This document shows positions 40,764-49,805 of a stretch of DNA of 64,000 nucleotides, piece after piece. Origin of the DNA: an uncultured Lachnospiraceae bacterium (lineage in GTDB: Bacteria > Bacillota > Clostridia > Lachnospirales > Lachnospiraceae). How positions within the stretch are numbered: the first letter of the stretch is position 1; every line of letters starts with the position of its first letter. The notes beneath the pieces are model-generated. The model did not search any database and had not been told where the DNA came from. It was given only the letters and a program-made list of their open reading frames with translations. The translations under genes were made by a program, and so were the position numbers. The stretch lies in contig CAJUPI010000006.1 in assembly GCA_910588125.1 (NCBI GenBank), positions 1 to 64,000 on the forward strand, read 5' to 3'.

Positions 40764-43541
40764 ATGGGCAAACAGGAGGAAGAAAGAAAGCCAACGAAGC
40801 ATATTTGTGTGGGTCTGTTGGCCCATGTGGATGCAGGAAAAACCACTTTATCAGAGAGGATTTTATATCTGGCCGGCCGGATCCGGAAGCCGGGCAGAGT
40901 GGACACGGGAGATACTTATCTGGACACTTATGAAATGGAGCGTGCCAGAGGAATTACGATTTTTTCCAAGCAGGCAGTATTTCCGCTGGATGACTGGCAG
41001 GTGACATTATTGGATACGCCGGGCCATGTGGATTTTTCAGCAGAGATGGAGCGAACTTTGCAGGTGCTGGATTATGCGATTTTATTGATCAGCGGGGCGG
41101 ATGGCGTACAGGGGCATACCGAAACGCTGTGGCGTTTGCTAAAGCGATATGAGATTCCCTGCTTTTTGTTTGTCAATAAGATGGATCAGGAAGGGACGGA
41201 TTCCGGGAAATTATTGGCAGAGCTGCAGAGCAGACTGGACGAAAACTGCCTGGATTTCGGGCAGCCGCCAGAAAATCTATGGGAGAGCCTTGCCATGTGT
41301 GAGGAGGAATTGCTGGAAAAATATCTGGAGGAGGGCAATATAGAAACCGGGCAGATCCAATCGTTGATTGCCAGAAGGAAGGTGTTTCCCTGCTGGTTTG
41401 GCTCCGCATTGCGGGGAGATGGCGTTGAGGATCTGCTGAAAGGGATTTCCGGATTGATGTGTTGCCCGGATGCGGGAAAGGAGTTTGGAGCCAGGGTATT
41501 TAAAATATCACGGGACGGACAGGGGAACCGGCTTACCCATATGAAAATTACCGGCGGAGAATTACAGGTAAAAGATTTATTGCCGGGAAAGGAAGCGGAA
41601 AAGATCAATCAGATTCGCATCTATTCCGGTTCGAAATATGAGACGGTTAAAGTGGCGGAGGCCGGAATGATCTGTGCTGTGACAGGGCCGTTGACGACTC
41701 ATCCGGGGCAGGGACTGGGGAACGTGGAGGAGTCAAAGTTTCCGGTTTTGGAGCCGGTTTTGAGTTACCGGATTGTGACGCCGGAGGACTGTGATATCCA
41801 TCGGCTGATAAAGGATTTGCAGCAGCTGGAGGAGGAAGAGCCGCAGTTGCACATCGTCTGGAACGAGGAGCTCCAGGAGATTCACGCCCAGGTGATGGGA
41901 GAGATCCAGATTGACATTTTGAAAAATCAGATTCAGGAACGCTTTGGCAGGGAAGTAGAATTTGACGCGGGAAACATCGTTTATAAAGAAACGATTTTAA
42001 GGACAGTGGAAGGGGTGGGCCATTTTGAGCCGCTGCGCCATTATGCAGAAGTGCATTTGCTGATGGAACCGTCAGAGCGGGGGAGCGGCCTGCAGTTTGA
42101 TACTTGTTGCAGCGAGGATATTCTGGATCGGAACTGGCAGCGGTTGATATTGTCACATCTGGAAGAAAAGATTCACCGGGGGATACGGACGGGAGCGGAG
42201 ATTACAGATATGCGGATTACCCTGATATCCGGCCGGGCACATCAGAAGCATACGGAGGGAGGCGATTTCCGGCAGGCTACCTACCGTGCTGTGCGCCAGG
42301 GACTCAGAGAGGCCGGTTGCCAGTTGCTTGAGCCTTATTATGCCTTCCGTCTTGAAGTGCCGGGAGAAAATGTGGGACGTGCGATGTCAGATCTGGAACG
42401 GCTGAAAGGGACTTTTGAGGCTCCCCGGCTGGAAGGGGAAATGGCAGTTCTGACGGGAAGCGCGCCGGTTGCCAATCTCCAGGATTATCAACAGGAGGTA
42501 ATCCGCTATACCCGGGGAAGGGGCCGGCTGTTTTGTGCGTCTGAGGGCTACAGGCCCTGTCACAACGAGGAAGAGATCGTTGCAGCAATCGGATATGACG
42601 CAGAGGCCGATCTGGATAATCCTACAGGATCGGTCTTCTGTTCCCATGGAGCCGGATTCGTAGTGCCATGGGATCAGGTGAAGGATTATATGCATGTGGA
42701 AGGAATCAAGAGAGGCGGCCTGCCAGGAGAAGCTGATGTATTGCAGGAGAGCGCGAAGGACGAAAGATGCCAGAGAGAACTTAAGGATAGGGCGGCCTCG
42801 GGGGGCTTAGGGCAGGGCAGAGGAGAGGTGTCTTTTGGGGCAGAGGATAAGGAGCTGGAGGCAATTTTTGCCCGCACCTACGGAGAGCCAAAAAGAAGGC
42901 AAGCCTTTGGGGACGGAGCACGCCAGGTGAGATATGGCGGGGAGAAGGCCGAATACGGCAAGCCCAAAGAGCCAGCCGCAATTGGAAAAAAGCAGGAGCC
43001 GAAGGAGGAGTATCTTCTGGTGGATGGCTATAATATTATCTATGCCTGGGAGGAACTGCGAGAGCTGGCAAAGGAGACGATAGACGGGGCAAGACATCAG
43101 CTGATGGATATTCTTTGCAATTATCAGGCATTTCGACAATGCGTTTTAATCGTAGTATTTGATGCCTATAAGGTTGCCGGGAATATCGGCCATACCATGA
43201 ACTATCACAATATCCATGTGACTTACACGAAAGAAGCGGAGACAGCCGATCAATATATCGAAAAATTTGCTTATCAAATGGGAAAAAATGCCCATGTGAC
43301 AGTAGCCACCTCGGACGGCCTGGAGCAACTGATCATTCGCGGGGCCGGATGTATGCTCATGTCAGCCCGGGATTTAAGAGAGGATATCGAGCGCACAAAG
43401 CAGTTGATTCGGGAAGAGCAGGAGAAGTTGCCCCGGGGAGGCAGGATTTCCCTTTTTCAAAACGCAGATGAAGAACTGCTTCAGCAGTTAGAGGCGCTCC
43501 GTCCTGATAATTCCGTTACCACTCACAGGCAATGTCGGTAA
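40764..43541 (+). CDS. TetM-like ribosomal GTPase fused to Rae1/YacP NYN nuclease domain
   Basis: 925 residues. Residues ~10-650 form an EF-G/TetM-type translational GTPase: AHVDAGKTT at 20-28, RGITI at 62-66, DTPGH at 84-88, NKMD at 138-141, then the domains II-V found in ribosomal protection proteins. A charged linker (~660-745) carries KELEAIFARTYG. Residues ~748-915 are a NYN-domain nuclease of the YacP/Rae1 type: YLLVDGYNIIYAWEEL, VVFDAYKV, KEAETADQYIEKFA, VATSDGLEQ and SARDLREDIE. Rae1 is known to cut mRNA in the ribosomal A site. A fused ribosome-acting factor is inference; drug resistance is unproven. AAAGGAGG precedes the ATG. The last codons, QCR-stop, come from repeat R5. Confidence 0.88.
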   Translation: MGKQEEERKPTKHICVGLLAHVDAGKTTLSERILYLAGRIRKPGRVDTGDTYLDTYEMERARGITIFSKQAVFPLDDWQVTLLDTPGHVDFSAEMERTLQVLDYAILLISGADGVQGHTETLWRLLKRYEIPCFLFVNKMDQEGTDSGKLLAELQSRLDENCLDFGQPPENLWESLAMCEEELLEKYLEEGNIETGQIQSLIARRKVFPCWFGSALRGDGVEDLLKGISGLMCCPDAGKEFGARVFKISRDGQGNRLTHMKITGGELQVKDLLPGKEAEKINQIRIYSGSKYETVKVAEAGMICAVTGPLTTHPGQGLGNVEESKFPVLEPVLSYRIVTPEDCDIHRLIKDLQQLEEEEPQLHIVWNEELQEIHAQVMGEIQIDILKNQIQERFGREVEFDAGNIVYKETILRTVEGVGHFEPLRHYAEVHLLMEPSERGSGLQFDTCCSEDILDRNWQRLILSHLEEKIHRGIRTGAEITDMRITLISGRAHQKHTEGGDFRQATYRAVRQGLREAGCQLLEPYYAFRLEVPGENVGRAMSDLERLKGTFEAPRLEGEMAVLTGSAPVANLQDYQQEVIRYTRGRGRLFCASEGYRPCHNEEEIVAAIGYDAEADLDNPTGSVFCSHGAGFVVPWDQVKDYMHVEGIKRGGLPGEADVLQESAKDERCQRELKDRAASGGLGQGRGEVSFGAEDKELEAIFARTYGEPKRRQAFGDGARQVRYGGEKAEYGKPKEPAAIGKKQEPKEEYLLVDGYNIIYAWEELRELAKETIDGARHQLMDILCNYQAFRQCVLIVVFDAYKVAGNIGHTMNYHNIHVTYTKEAETADQYIEKFAYQMGKNAHVTVATSDGLEQLIIRGAGCMLMSARDLREDIERTKQLIREEQEKLPRGGRISLFQNADEELLQQLEALRPDNSVTTHRQCR

Positions 43542-43661
43542 ATTTATTTCTGAGAATACTTAGCCATGGAACAAGGAGCGGGAAGCGGCAGACCCTTTCT
43601 CGCCGTTTCCCGCTCCTTGTTCCATGACGTACCTTCTGAGAAAATCAGCCAAATGACATTG
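43530..43661. repeat. Palindromic MITE-like repeat, family A, short copy (R5)
   Basis: 132 bp from CAATGTCGGTAAATTTATTTC to CAAATGACATTG, with arms CCATGGAACAAGGAGCGGGAAG and CCCGCTCCTTGTTCCATG. The left end supplies the last three sense codons and the TAA of the preceding GTPase-nuclease gene. No target duplication is evident. Its hairpin may also terminate that transcript. Confidence 0.8.
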
Positions 43662-43717
43662 TCCCGTAAACAGTAACATAATTCCAATGCCTGTTTCATA
43701 AATTTCCGCCCAAAATC

Positions 43718-43746
43718 TTGCAAAACGGTTCAAAATAAAGTACAAT
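43718..43746 (+). promoter_or_regulatory. Promoter of gpmI
   Basis: TTGCAA at 43718-43723, a 17-bp spacer, TACAAT at 43741-43746, ~65 bp before the gpmI start. Confidence 0.75.
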
Positions 43747-43810
43747 GGACACGAAAACCGTGTACGGCAAAGGACCGGCGGCCCCGGTCGTTAAATAAAG
43801 GAGATTTCAC

Positions 43811-45352
43811 ATGAGTAAGAAACCAGTAGTATTGATGATCCTTGATGGATATGGTCTCAATGACAATTGTGAGGCGAATGCAGTTTGTGAGGGAAAGACT
43901 CCGGTGATGGATCAATTGATGAGCCAGTGTCCTTTTGTAAAGGGACAGGCCAGCGGACTGGCAGTCGGACTGCCGGAAGGACAGATGGGCAATTCTGAGG
44001 TGGGGCATTTGAATATGGGCGCCGGAAGAATTGTCTATCAGGAGCTGACCCGTATCACCAAATCGATCCAGGATGGAGATTTCTTTGAGAATAAGGCATT
44101 TATGGCGGCAGTGGAGAACTGCAAGAAGAATGATTCTGCCCTGCATCTTTACGGACTGGTATCGGATGGCGGAGTGCACAGCCACAATACTCATATTTAT
44201 GGCCTTCTGGAGCTGGCAAAGAGAAATGGCCTTGAGAAGGTATATGTACACTGCTTTTTGGACGGCAGAGATACGCCTCCTACCTCGGGCCGGGATTATG
44301 TGGCGGCTCTGGAAGAGGAGATGAAAAAGCTGGGAGTCGGTAAAGTGGCTACAGTGGCGGGACGTTATTATGCCATGGACCGGGATAAGAACTGGGATCG
44401 GGTGAAGATTGCTTACGATGCCCTGACAAAGAGTGAAGGCCCAAAGAGCGAGAGCGCTACCGGTGCGATCCAGGCGTCTTATGACGAGGGGAAGACAGAT
44501 GAATTTATGATGCCGACCGTGATCACAGAAAACGGTTGTCCGGTGGCGGCGATCCGGGAAAAGGATTCGATTATTTTTTACAATTTCCGGCCGGATCGTG
44601 CCAGAGAGCTTACCCATGTATTCTGTGATGACGTGTTTGATGGTTTTGAAAGGGGAGAACGAGTAAAAACCACCTATGTATGCTTCACCGATTACGATGA
44701 GACCATTGGCAACAAGCTGGTTGCTTTTGAGAAGGAAAGCATTACCAATACCTTTGGAGAATTCCTGGCGGCTCATGGTTTGAAACAGGCAAGGATTGCC
44801 GAGACGGAAAAGTATGCCCATGTGACATTTTTCTTCAATGGCGGTATAGAAGAGCCGAATGAGGGAGAGGAGCGGTTTTTGATCCCGTCGCCCAAGGAGG
44901 TTGCCACCTATGATTTGAAGCCGGAGATGAGCGCGCCAGCGGTGTGTGATAAGCTGGTGGAGGTAATCCGTTCCGGAAAATATGACGTGGTTATTATCAA
45001 TTTTGCCAATCCGGATATGGTGGGCCATACCGGAGTGGAAGCGGCGGCGATTCAGGCGATAGAAGCCGTCGACCATTGTGTCGGCCGGGTGGTGGATGCC
45101 ATCAAAGAGACGGGCGGCGTGATGTTTATCTGTGCAGATCACGGAAATGCAGAGCAGCTGATTGATTATGAGACAGGTGAGCCTTTCACTGCCCATACGA
45201 CCAATCCGGTGCCTTTTATTCTGGTAAATGCGGATCCGGCATATAAGCTGAGGGAAGGCGGCTGCCTGGCGGATATTGCACCTACGCTGATCGAGCTGAT
45301 GGGGTTGGAGCAGCCAAAGGAAATGACCGGAAAATCCCTGCTGATCCGCTGA
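43811..45352 (+). CDS. gpmI: 2,3-bisphosphoglycerate-independent phosphoglycerate mutase
   Basis: 513 residues, standard iPGM length. It interconverts 3- and 2-phosphoglycerate in glycolysis using two Mn ions. The phosphorylated serine is Ser62 in GNSEVGHLNMGAGR; metal ligands lie in MILDGYG, NPDMVGHTG and CADHGNAEQ; HCFLDGRDTPP and YNFRPDRARE are also typical. AAAGGAG precedes the ATG. A strong terminator follows. Confidence 0.96.
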   Translation: MSKKPVVLMILDGYGLNDNCEANAVCEGKTPVMDQLMSQCPFVKGQASGLAVGLPEGQMGNSEVGHLNMGAGRIVYQELTRITKSIQDGDFFENKAFMAAVENCKKNDSALHLYGLVSDGGVHSHNTHIYGLLELAKRNGLEKVYVHCFLDGRDTPPTSGRDYVAALEEEMKKLGVGKVATVAGRYYAMDRDKNWDRVKIAYDALTKSEGPKSESATGAIQASYDEGKTDEFMMPTVITENGCPVAAIREKDSIIFYNFRPDRARELTHVFCDDVFDGFERGERVKTTYVCFTDYDETIGNKLVAFEKESITNTFGEFLAAHGLKQARIAETEKYAHVTFFFNGGIEEPNEGEERFLIPSPKEVATYDLKPEMSAPAVCDKLVEVIRSGKYDVVIINFANPDMVGHTGVEAAAIQAIEAVDHCVGRVVDAIKETGGVMFICADHGNAEQLIDYETGEPFTAHTTNPVPFILVNADPAYKLREGGCLADIAPTLIELMGLEQPKEMTGKSLLIR

Positions 45353-45372
45353 TCAGTCAGAAGTTAAAAGTT

Positions 45373-45432
45373 CGGGCGAACGGTAAATTTTCAGATATTT
45401 CCGTTCGCCCGGAGCGATGTTTTTCTTTTACT
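45373..45432. terminator. Intrinsic terminator between convergent genes
   Basis: CGGGCGAACGG at 45373-45383 pairs perfectly with CCGTTCGCCCG at 45401-45411. TTTTTCTTTT follows on the plus strand from about 45420, and A/T-rich sequence flanks the other side. It ends gpmI and probably also the minus-strand gene at 45428. Confidence 0.85.
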
Positions 45433-46156
45433 TTTTCTTTTTTTCTTTATGCTCTTTTTTAATACCCGCCAGTCCGGCAAGCTGTAATGCTGTCTGGTGG
45501 ATGTCCAGATCACCGGTTTTCAGATCTTCTCTTTCCTTCAAATATTGGAAAAAGCTTTTGGGATGAAACACAAAGGCGGGAGTGGATTCCAGCACAGCCT
45601 GAGGATTGGTAAATACGGTTACAATCTCAAGAGAGGCAGTGATCCCGGCGCATTCCATGGCAGAACGGATCAGCTCTTTTTGTTCCTGACATGCTTTTAT
45701 AGGGTTATCAAAGGTTTTGTCCTCTCCGTTGATATGCTGGCGCCAGGAGGCGGAGACACCGGCAGGCTCCATACGGTTACCTGGGGCAATGGTTCCGCCA
45801 AAGCCCAGGCAATATACGCCTATAATACCTCCAGGAGCGACTACCAGCGCGGTAAGACGGGCGGTTTTCCCATCATGGCTGATGGTACCGGGAGCGACAA
45901 GGCGCATGCCATTTTTGGAGGTAAAACGCAAAAGCTGGGCAACAAAGGCCGTCAGCTCATTTTTGGTGCCGTTGCGAACAAGGGGTTTGCGGGGGGCTTT
46001 GGTTATCTTTTCGGCTTCCGGTTCTTTAAGGCTGCGGATGCCGAACAGCATCCGGGTGATATCCTTTCCGGTCCGTTTTTGGAGAATCGGGATCAGGAGG
46101 ATCATCACGAAAGCTAGGATGGCAATGAACAGAAACTGTTGTGAAGGATTATCCAT
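45428..46156 (-). CDS. Membrane-anchored NERD-like domain protein
   Basis: 242 residues. One N-terminal membrane helix (~8-25, FLFIAILAFVMILLIPIL), then a soluble domain. The segment TALVVAPGGIIGVYCLGFGGTI followed by DNPIKACQEQKELIRSAM and VTVFTNPQAV follows the order seen in nuclease-related (NERD) domains, but the expected E-x-K catalytic pair is replaced (YCLGFGG), so it may be inactive or a different fold. The C-terminus is Lys-rich. GAAAGGAGC precedes the ATG. It lies 46 bp after the zinc-ribbon gene, likely cotranscribed. Confidence 0.55.
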   Translation of the reverse strand: MDNPSQQFLFIAILAFVMILLIPILQKRTGKDITRMLFGIRSLKEPEAEKITKAPRKPLVRNGTKNELTAFVAQLLRFTSKNGMRLVAPGTISHDGKTARLTALVVAPGGIIGVYCLGFGGTIAPGNRMEPAGVSASWRQHINGEDKTFDNPIKACQEQKELIRSAMECAGITASLEIVTVFTNPQAVLESTPAFVFHPKSFFQYLKEREDLKTGDLDIHQTALQLAGLAGIKKEHKEKKKK

Positions 46157-46202
46157 AATTTTGCTCCTTTCGGTCAAGCCGTTTTTGTTTGAATCTGGAA
46201 CC

Positions 46203-46934
46203 TTAAGAGTCCGGATAAAGGCGGCCATAGATTTCTTCTGTCAATAAATCCACATAGGAGGGATTGGAAAGATCGTGGTTCGTGACAAGGATGTCCTGGA
46301 TCAATTCAAAGCGCTTCAGGCTCAACTCTTCCGAAATCAACTCTCCGTATTCCCGGACAAGCTGTTCGTCCAGCATTTGCCCGGTATAGCTGTCGGCAAA
46401 CCACTGAATCAGGTTTTGGGTTTTAAGTTCCTCCTCTCCGATCTGTTCTCTGACATTTTTGGCGTCCCGGATTGTCTTGATTGCCACAAACAAAGAGGCG
46501 GCTCCCATGACGGTCAGGACCGCCTTTGCTATGATGCTAAAAGAAAATGGAATAACATTCAGCCAGCAAAGGGCAGAAAAAGCGATCAGCACGCCGCCTA
46601 CAAGGAAAAAGGCAGAGGCAGAGGATTTTAAATCATCATATTGTTCGGATTTTTTTACATATACATGAGTGGGAAAGAGGCCGCGCTGCCGCTTGAGGGC
46701 AGGAGAAGGGGTTTTGCCCTCATCTTTTGCTTCCTCATCCGGTTCCTCCATGATATCCTCAGCCATGGAAAGTTGGGCCTGATATTCGGCCTGCATGCGG
46801 GCCAGAGCTTCTTCCTCCGCTTGTCTTTTGAGGGCTTCGGCGGCTTCTCTGGATTCTACAAGAGCGCCGCCGCAGTCACTGCATACGGTGATTCCTTCGA
46901 TAAATTCCATATCACATTTTGGACAATAAGGCAT
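46203..46934 (-). CDS. Zinc-ribbon membrane protein
   Basis: 243 residues. The N-terminal zinc ribbon has CPKCDMEF and CSDCGGAL (pairs at 4/7 and 18/21). An acidic helical stretch (~27-75) follows, then two hydrophobic helices (~107-130 and ~133-150) and a helical C-terminal domain. No function was recognised; the layout is common for Firmicutes proteins of unknown role. AGGGAGGAT precedes the ATG. It is the first gene of a two-gene unit with the NERD-like protein and is divergent from the ABC exporter. Confidence 0.7.
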   Translation of the reverse strand: MPYCPKCDMEFIEGITVCSDCGGALVESREAAEALKRQAEEEALARMQAEYQAQLSMAEDIMEEPDEEAKDEGKTPSPALKRQRGLFPTHVYVKKSEQYDDLKSSASAFFLVGGVLIAFSALCWLNVIPFSFSIIAKAVLTVMGAASLFVAIKTIRDAKNVREQIGEEELKTQNLIQWFADSYTGQMLDEQLVREYGELISEELSLKRFELIQDILVTNHDLSNPSYVDLLTEEIYGRLYPDS

Positions 46935-47095
46935 ATTGCTATCCTCCCTGGGTTATAATCAAATTTTTTTCATTATAATCCATGCTTTTGGATCCGTCCA
47001 GTAATTTTACAAAATATTACTTCACATTCCCATGGAAATAGGATAAAATGAAGGGAAGCTTGGATTCTTTGAAAAGCACAGACAGGGAGGATACC

Positions 47096-48877
47096 ATGAA
47101 AACATCGATGCTGCTGAAGCGTTTTTTGCCCTATTATAAAAGATATTGGAAGACAATGGCTTTTGATCTGTTTTGTGCGTCATTGACTACCGTATGTGAG
47201 CTGGTGTTTCCTATGCTGCTTCGGTATATTACCAATCAGGGAATGGAGGAACTGGCCTCGATTACCGTGGGGATGATTCTGCGGATTGGCGGAATCTATT
47301 TTGCGCTGCGTGTCATAGATGGCCTGGCTGCTTTTTATATGGCATATACCGGCCATGTGATGGGAACGCGGATTGAGACGGATATGAGGCAGGATGCATT
47401 CGAACATTTGCAAAAGCTGTCTGACAGTTATTTTAATAATACGAAGGTCGGCCAGATTATGTCGCGGATTACCAGTGACCTGTTTGATGTGACAGAGTTT
47501 GCCCATCATTGTCCGGAAGAGTTTTTTATTGCCTTTTTGAAAGCCGTGATTTCTTTTGGCATTTTATCGCGGATCAATTTGCTGCTGACGGTGATTATAT
47601 TTATTTTTATTCCGATTATGGTTTTATCGTGCACCTATTTTAATCTGAAGGTAAAGCAGGCATTCCGGAGGCAGCGGCAGCAGATAGGAGAGCTGAATGC
47701 CCGCATTGAGGACAATCTGTTGGGCAACCGGGTTGTGCGGGCTTTTGCCAATCAGAACATTGAGATTGAGAAATTTCGCCAGGATAATCAGGCATTTCTG
47801 ACAATCAAACGGGAAAGCTATCTGTATATGGCGGCATTCCAGGATACCATCCGGATGTTTGACGGACTGATGTATGTGGTAGTGATTGTGGCGGGCGGAA
47901 TTTTTATGGTAAAGGGGAGGATAGAGCCGGGGGATTTGGTGGCTTACACCCTGTATGTGACGACGCTGCTGGCTACGATTCGCCGGATTATTGAATTTGC
48001 GGAACAATTCCAGCGGGGAATGACCGGTATTGAGCGGTTTGTGGAAATTATGGATTCAAAGGTGGATATTCTGGATGAGCCGGGGGCGAAGCCGTTAGAA
48101 GAGGTGCAGGGAGCCATCTGTTTTGATCATGTCAGTTTTGAGTATCCGGATGATCATAATTCAGTGCTGGAGGATATCAGCCTTGCCATCCGTCCGGGAG
48201 AGAGAATTGCGCTGGTAGGGCCTTCCGGCGGAGGAAAGACTACCTTGTGTAATTTGATTCCGCGGTTTTATGATACGACCCGGGGAGAGATCCGGATCGA
48301 TGGACGGGAACTCAAAGGGATTACCCTGCAAAGCCTGCGGACGAATATCGGGATTGTCCAGCAGGATGTATACCTGTTTTCCGGAACGGTGTATGATAAT
48401 ATTTCTTATGGAAGTCCGGAAGCGTCAAGAGATGAGGTGATCCGAGCCGCTAAGCTGGCAGGCGCCCATGAGTTTATTGAAGATTTGAAGAATGGTTATG
48501 ATACCTATGTGGGAGAACGAGGCGTGAAGCTTTCAGGAGGACAGAAACAGAGAATCAGTATTGCCCGCGTGTTTTTGAAAAATCCGGCGATCTTGATTTT
48601 GGATGAGGCCACATCAGCTTTGGATAACGAAAGTGAGCATCTGGTTGCCCAGTCCCTCGAGCGCCTGGCCGAAGGCCGGACTACTTTGACGATTGCCCAT
48701 CGCCTGACGACGATTCAGAATGCCGATCGGATTCTGGTGTTGGCGGAGGGACAGATTCAGGAAGAGGGGAACCATCAGGAGCTTTTGAAAAAACAGGGGA
48801 TATATTATCAGCTGTATCAGTCGGCAAAGGAACAGGAGCCAGGCGTGGAAGAAACCGAGAATGGAAGGGAACAATAA
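47096..48877 (+). CDS. ABC exporter, fused permease/ATPase
   Basis: 593 residues. The N-terminal membrane domain has six helices (~20-310); the C-terminal ATPase has Walker A GPSGGGKTT, signature LSGGQKQR, Walker B ILILDEATSALD and the H-loop AHRLTT. It is a half-transporter working as a homodimer, MsbA/YheI-like, for lipids, drugs or peptides; the substrate is unknown. ATG at 47096 follows AGGGAGG and gives the usual MLLKRFLPYYKRYWK start. DegV follows 18 bp later. Confidence 0.9.
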   Translation: MKTSMLLKRFLPYYKRYWKTMAFDLFCASLTTVCELVFPMLLRYITNQGMEELASITVGMILRIGGIYFALRVIDGLAAFYMAYTGHVMGTRIETDMRQDAFEHLQKLSDSYFNNTKVGQIMSRITSDLFDVTEFAHHCPEEFFIAFLKAVISFGILSRINLLLTVIIFIFIPIMVLSCTYFNLKVKQAFRRQRQQIGELNARIEDNLLGNRVVRAFANQNIEIEKFRQDNQAFLTIKRESYLYMAAFQDTIRMFDGLMYVVVIVAGGIFMVKGRIEPGDLVAYTLYVTTLLATIRRIIEFAEQFQRGMTGIERFVEIMDSKVDILDEPGAKPLEEVQGAICFDHVSFEYPDDHNSVLEDISLAIRPGERIALVGPSGGGKTTLCNLIPRFYDTTRGEIRIDGRELKGITLQSLRTNIGIVQQDVYLFSGTVYDNISYGSPEASRDEVIRAAKLAGAHEFIEDLKNGYDTYVGERGVKLSGGQKQRISIARVFLKNPAILILDEATSALDNESEHLVAQSLERLAEGRTTLTIAHRLTTIQNADRILVLAEGQIQEEGNHQELLKKQGIYYQLYQSAKEQEPGVEETENGREQ

Positions 48878-48895
48878 CAGAAGGGAGCCAATGAG

Positions 48896-49774
48896 ATGAA
48901 AATAGCAGTAGTGACAGACAGCAACAGCGGGATCACCCAGAGCGAAGGAAAGCAACTGGGGATCTTTGTGATACCTATGCCTTTTATGATTGATGGGGAG
49001 ACTTATGAGGAAGATATCAGCCTGACACAAGAGGAGTTTTATGAACGTTTGAAGGAGGACGCGGATATCTCTACCTCCCAGCCTTCACCAGAGACTGTGA
49101 TGAAGCTGTGGGATCAGGTTTTAAAGGAGTATGACGAGATTATCCATATACCTATGTCCAGCGGCTTAAGCAGTTCGTGCCAGACAGCGCGAATGCTGGC
49201 GGAAGATTATGGGGGCCGAGTGCAGGTGGCGGACAACCGGCGTATTTCGATCACCCAACGGCAGGCGGTGATGGATGCAAGGAAGATGGCAGAGCGCAAT
49301 ATGAGCGCGGAGGAGATCCGAAAAGAGCTGGAAGCAAGCAGCATGGAGTCCAGCATTTATATTACGATTGACACCCTGAAATATCTGAAAAAGGGCGGGA
49401 GGATCACACCGGCGGCTGCGGCGTTAGGTACTCTGTTGCGCCTAAAGCCGGTTTTGCAGATTCAGGGTGATAAGCTGGATGCCTTTTCGAAAGCGCGAAC
49501 GATGAAGCAGGCAAAGTCTACTATGCTGGCGGCGATTGCGCAGGATTTGAAGAATCGTTTTGGGGATCCGGAAGCAGAGCATACCTGGATTGCTGTAGCG
49601 CATACCTGTAATTATGAGGCAGCCAAAGAGTTTGCGGCGGAATTGAAGACACTGTATCCCAAGACAGGGAATATTATTGCGGATCCACTGTCTTTGAGTG
49701 TAGCCTGTCATATCGGGCCTGGTGCCTTGGCGGTGGCAGCGACTCGTCATCTGCCTGAAAATGTCGGAAGATAG
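48896..49774 (+). CDS. DegV family fatty-acid-binding protein
   Basis: 292 residues, usual length. DegV (FakB-type) proteins bind a fatty acid and present it to the FakA kinase for phosphorylation. Seen here are AVVTDSNSGIT at the N-terminus, TSQPSP, IPMSSGLSSSCQTA, DTLKYLKKGGRI and the C-terminal IGPGALAVA. FakA is not in this window. GAAGGGAGCC precedes the ATG. Confidence 0.92.
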   Translation: MKIAVVTDSNSGITQSEGKQLGIFVIPMPFMIDGETYEEDISLTQEEFYERLKEDADISTSQPSPETVMKLWDQVLKEYDEIIHIPMSSGLSSSCQTARMLAEDYGGRVQVADNRRISITQRQAVMDARKMAERNMSAEEIRKELEASSMESSIYITIDTLKYLKKGGRITPAAAALGTLLRLKPVLQIQGDKLDAFSKARTMKQAKSTMLAAIAQDLKNRFGDPEAEHTWIAVAHTCNYEAAKEFAAELKTLYPKTGNIIADPLSLSVACHIGPGALAVAATRHLPENVGR

Positions 49775-49805
49775 CGGGAAATATGGCGGCAGGAGACGAA
49801 ATAGA

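Noticed and set aside
40764..42700. Reading the GTPase as a tetracycline-resistance gene
   Set aside because: TetM-like sequence alone does not prove resistance; the NYN fusion and housekeeping context (no conjugative element) argue for another role.
43730..45196. 488-codon minus-strand open frame opposite gpmI
   Set aside because: Mirror of a canonical phosphoglycerate mutase gene; no start signal and no family resemblance.
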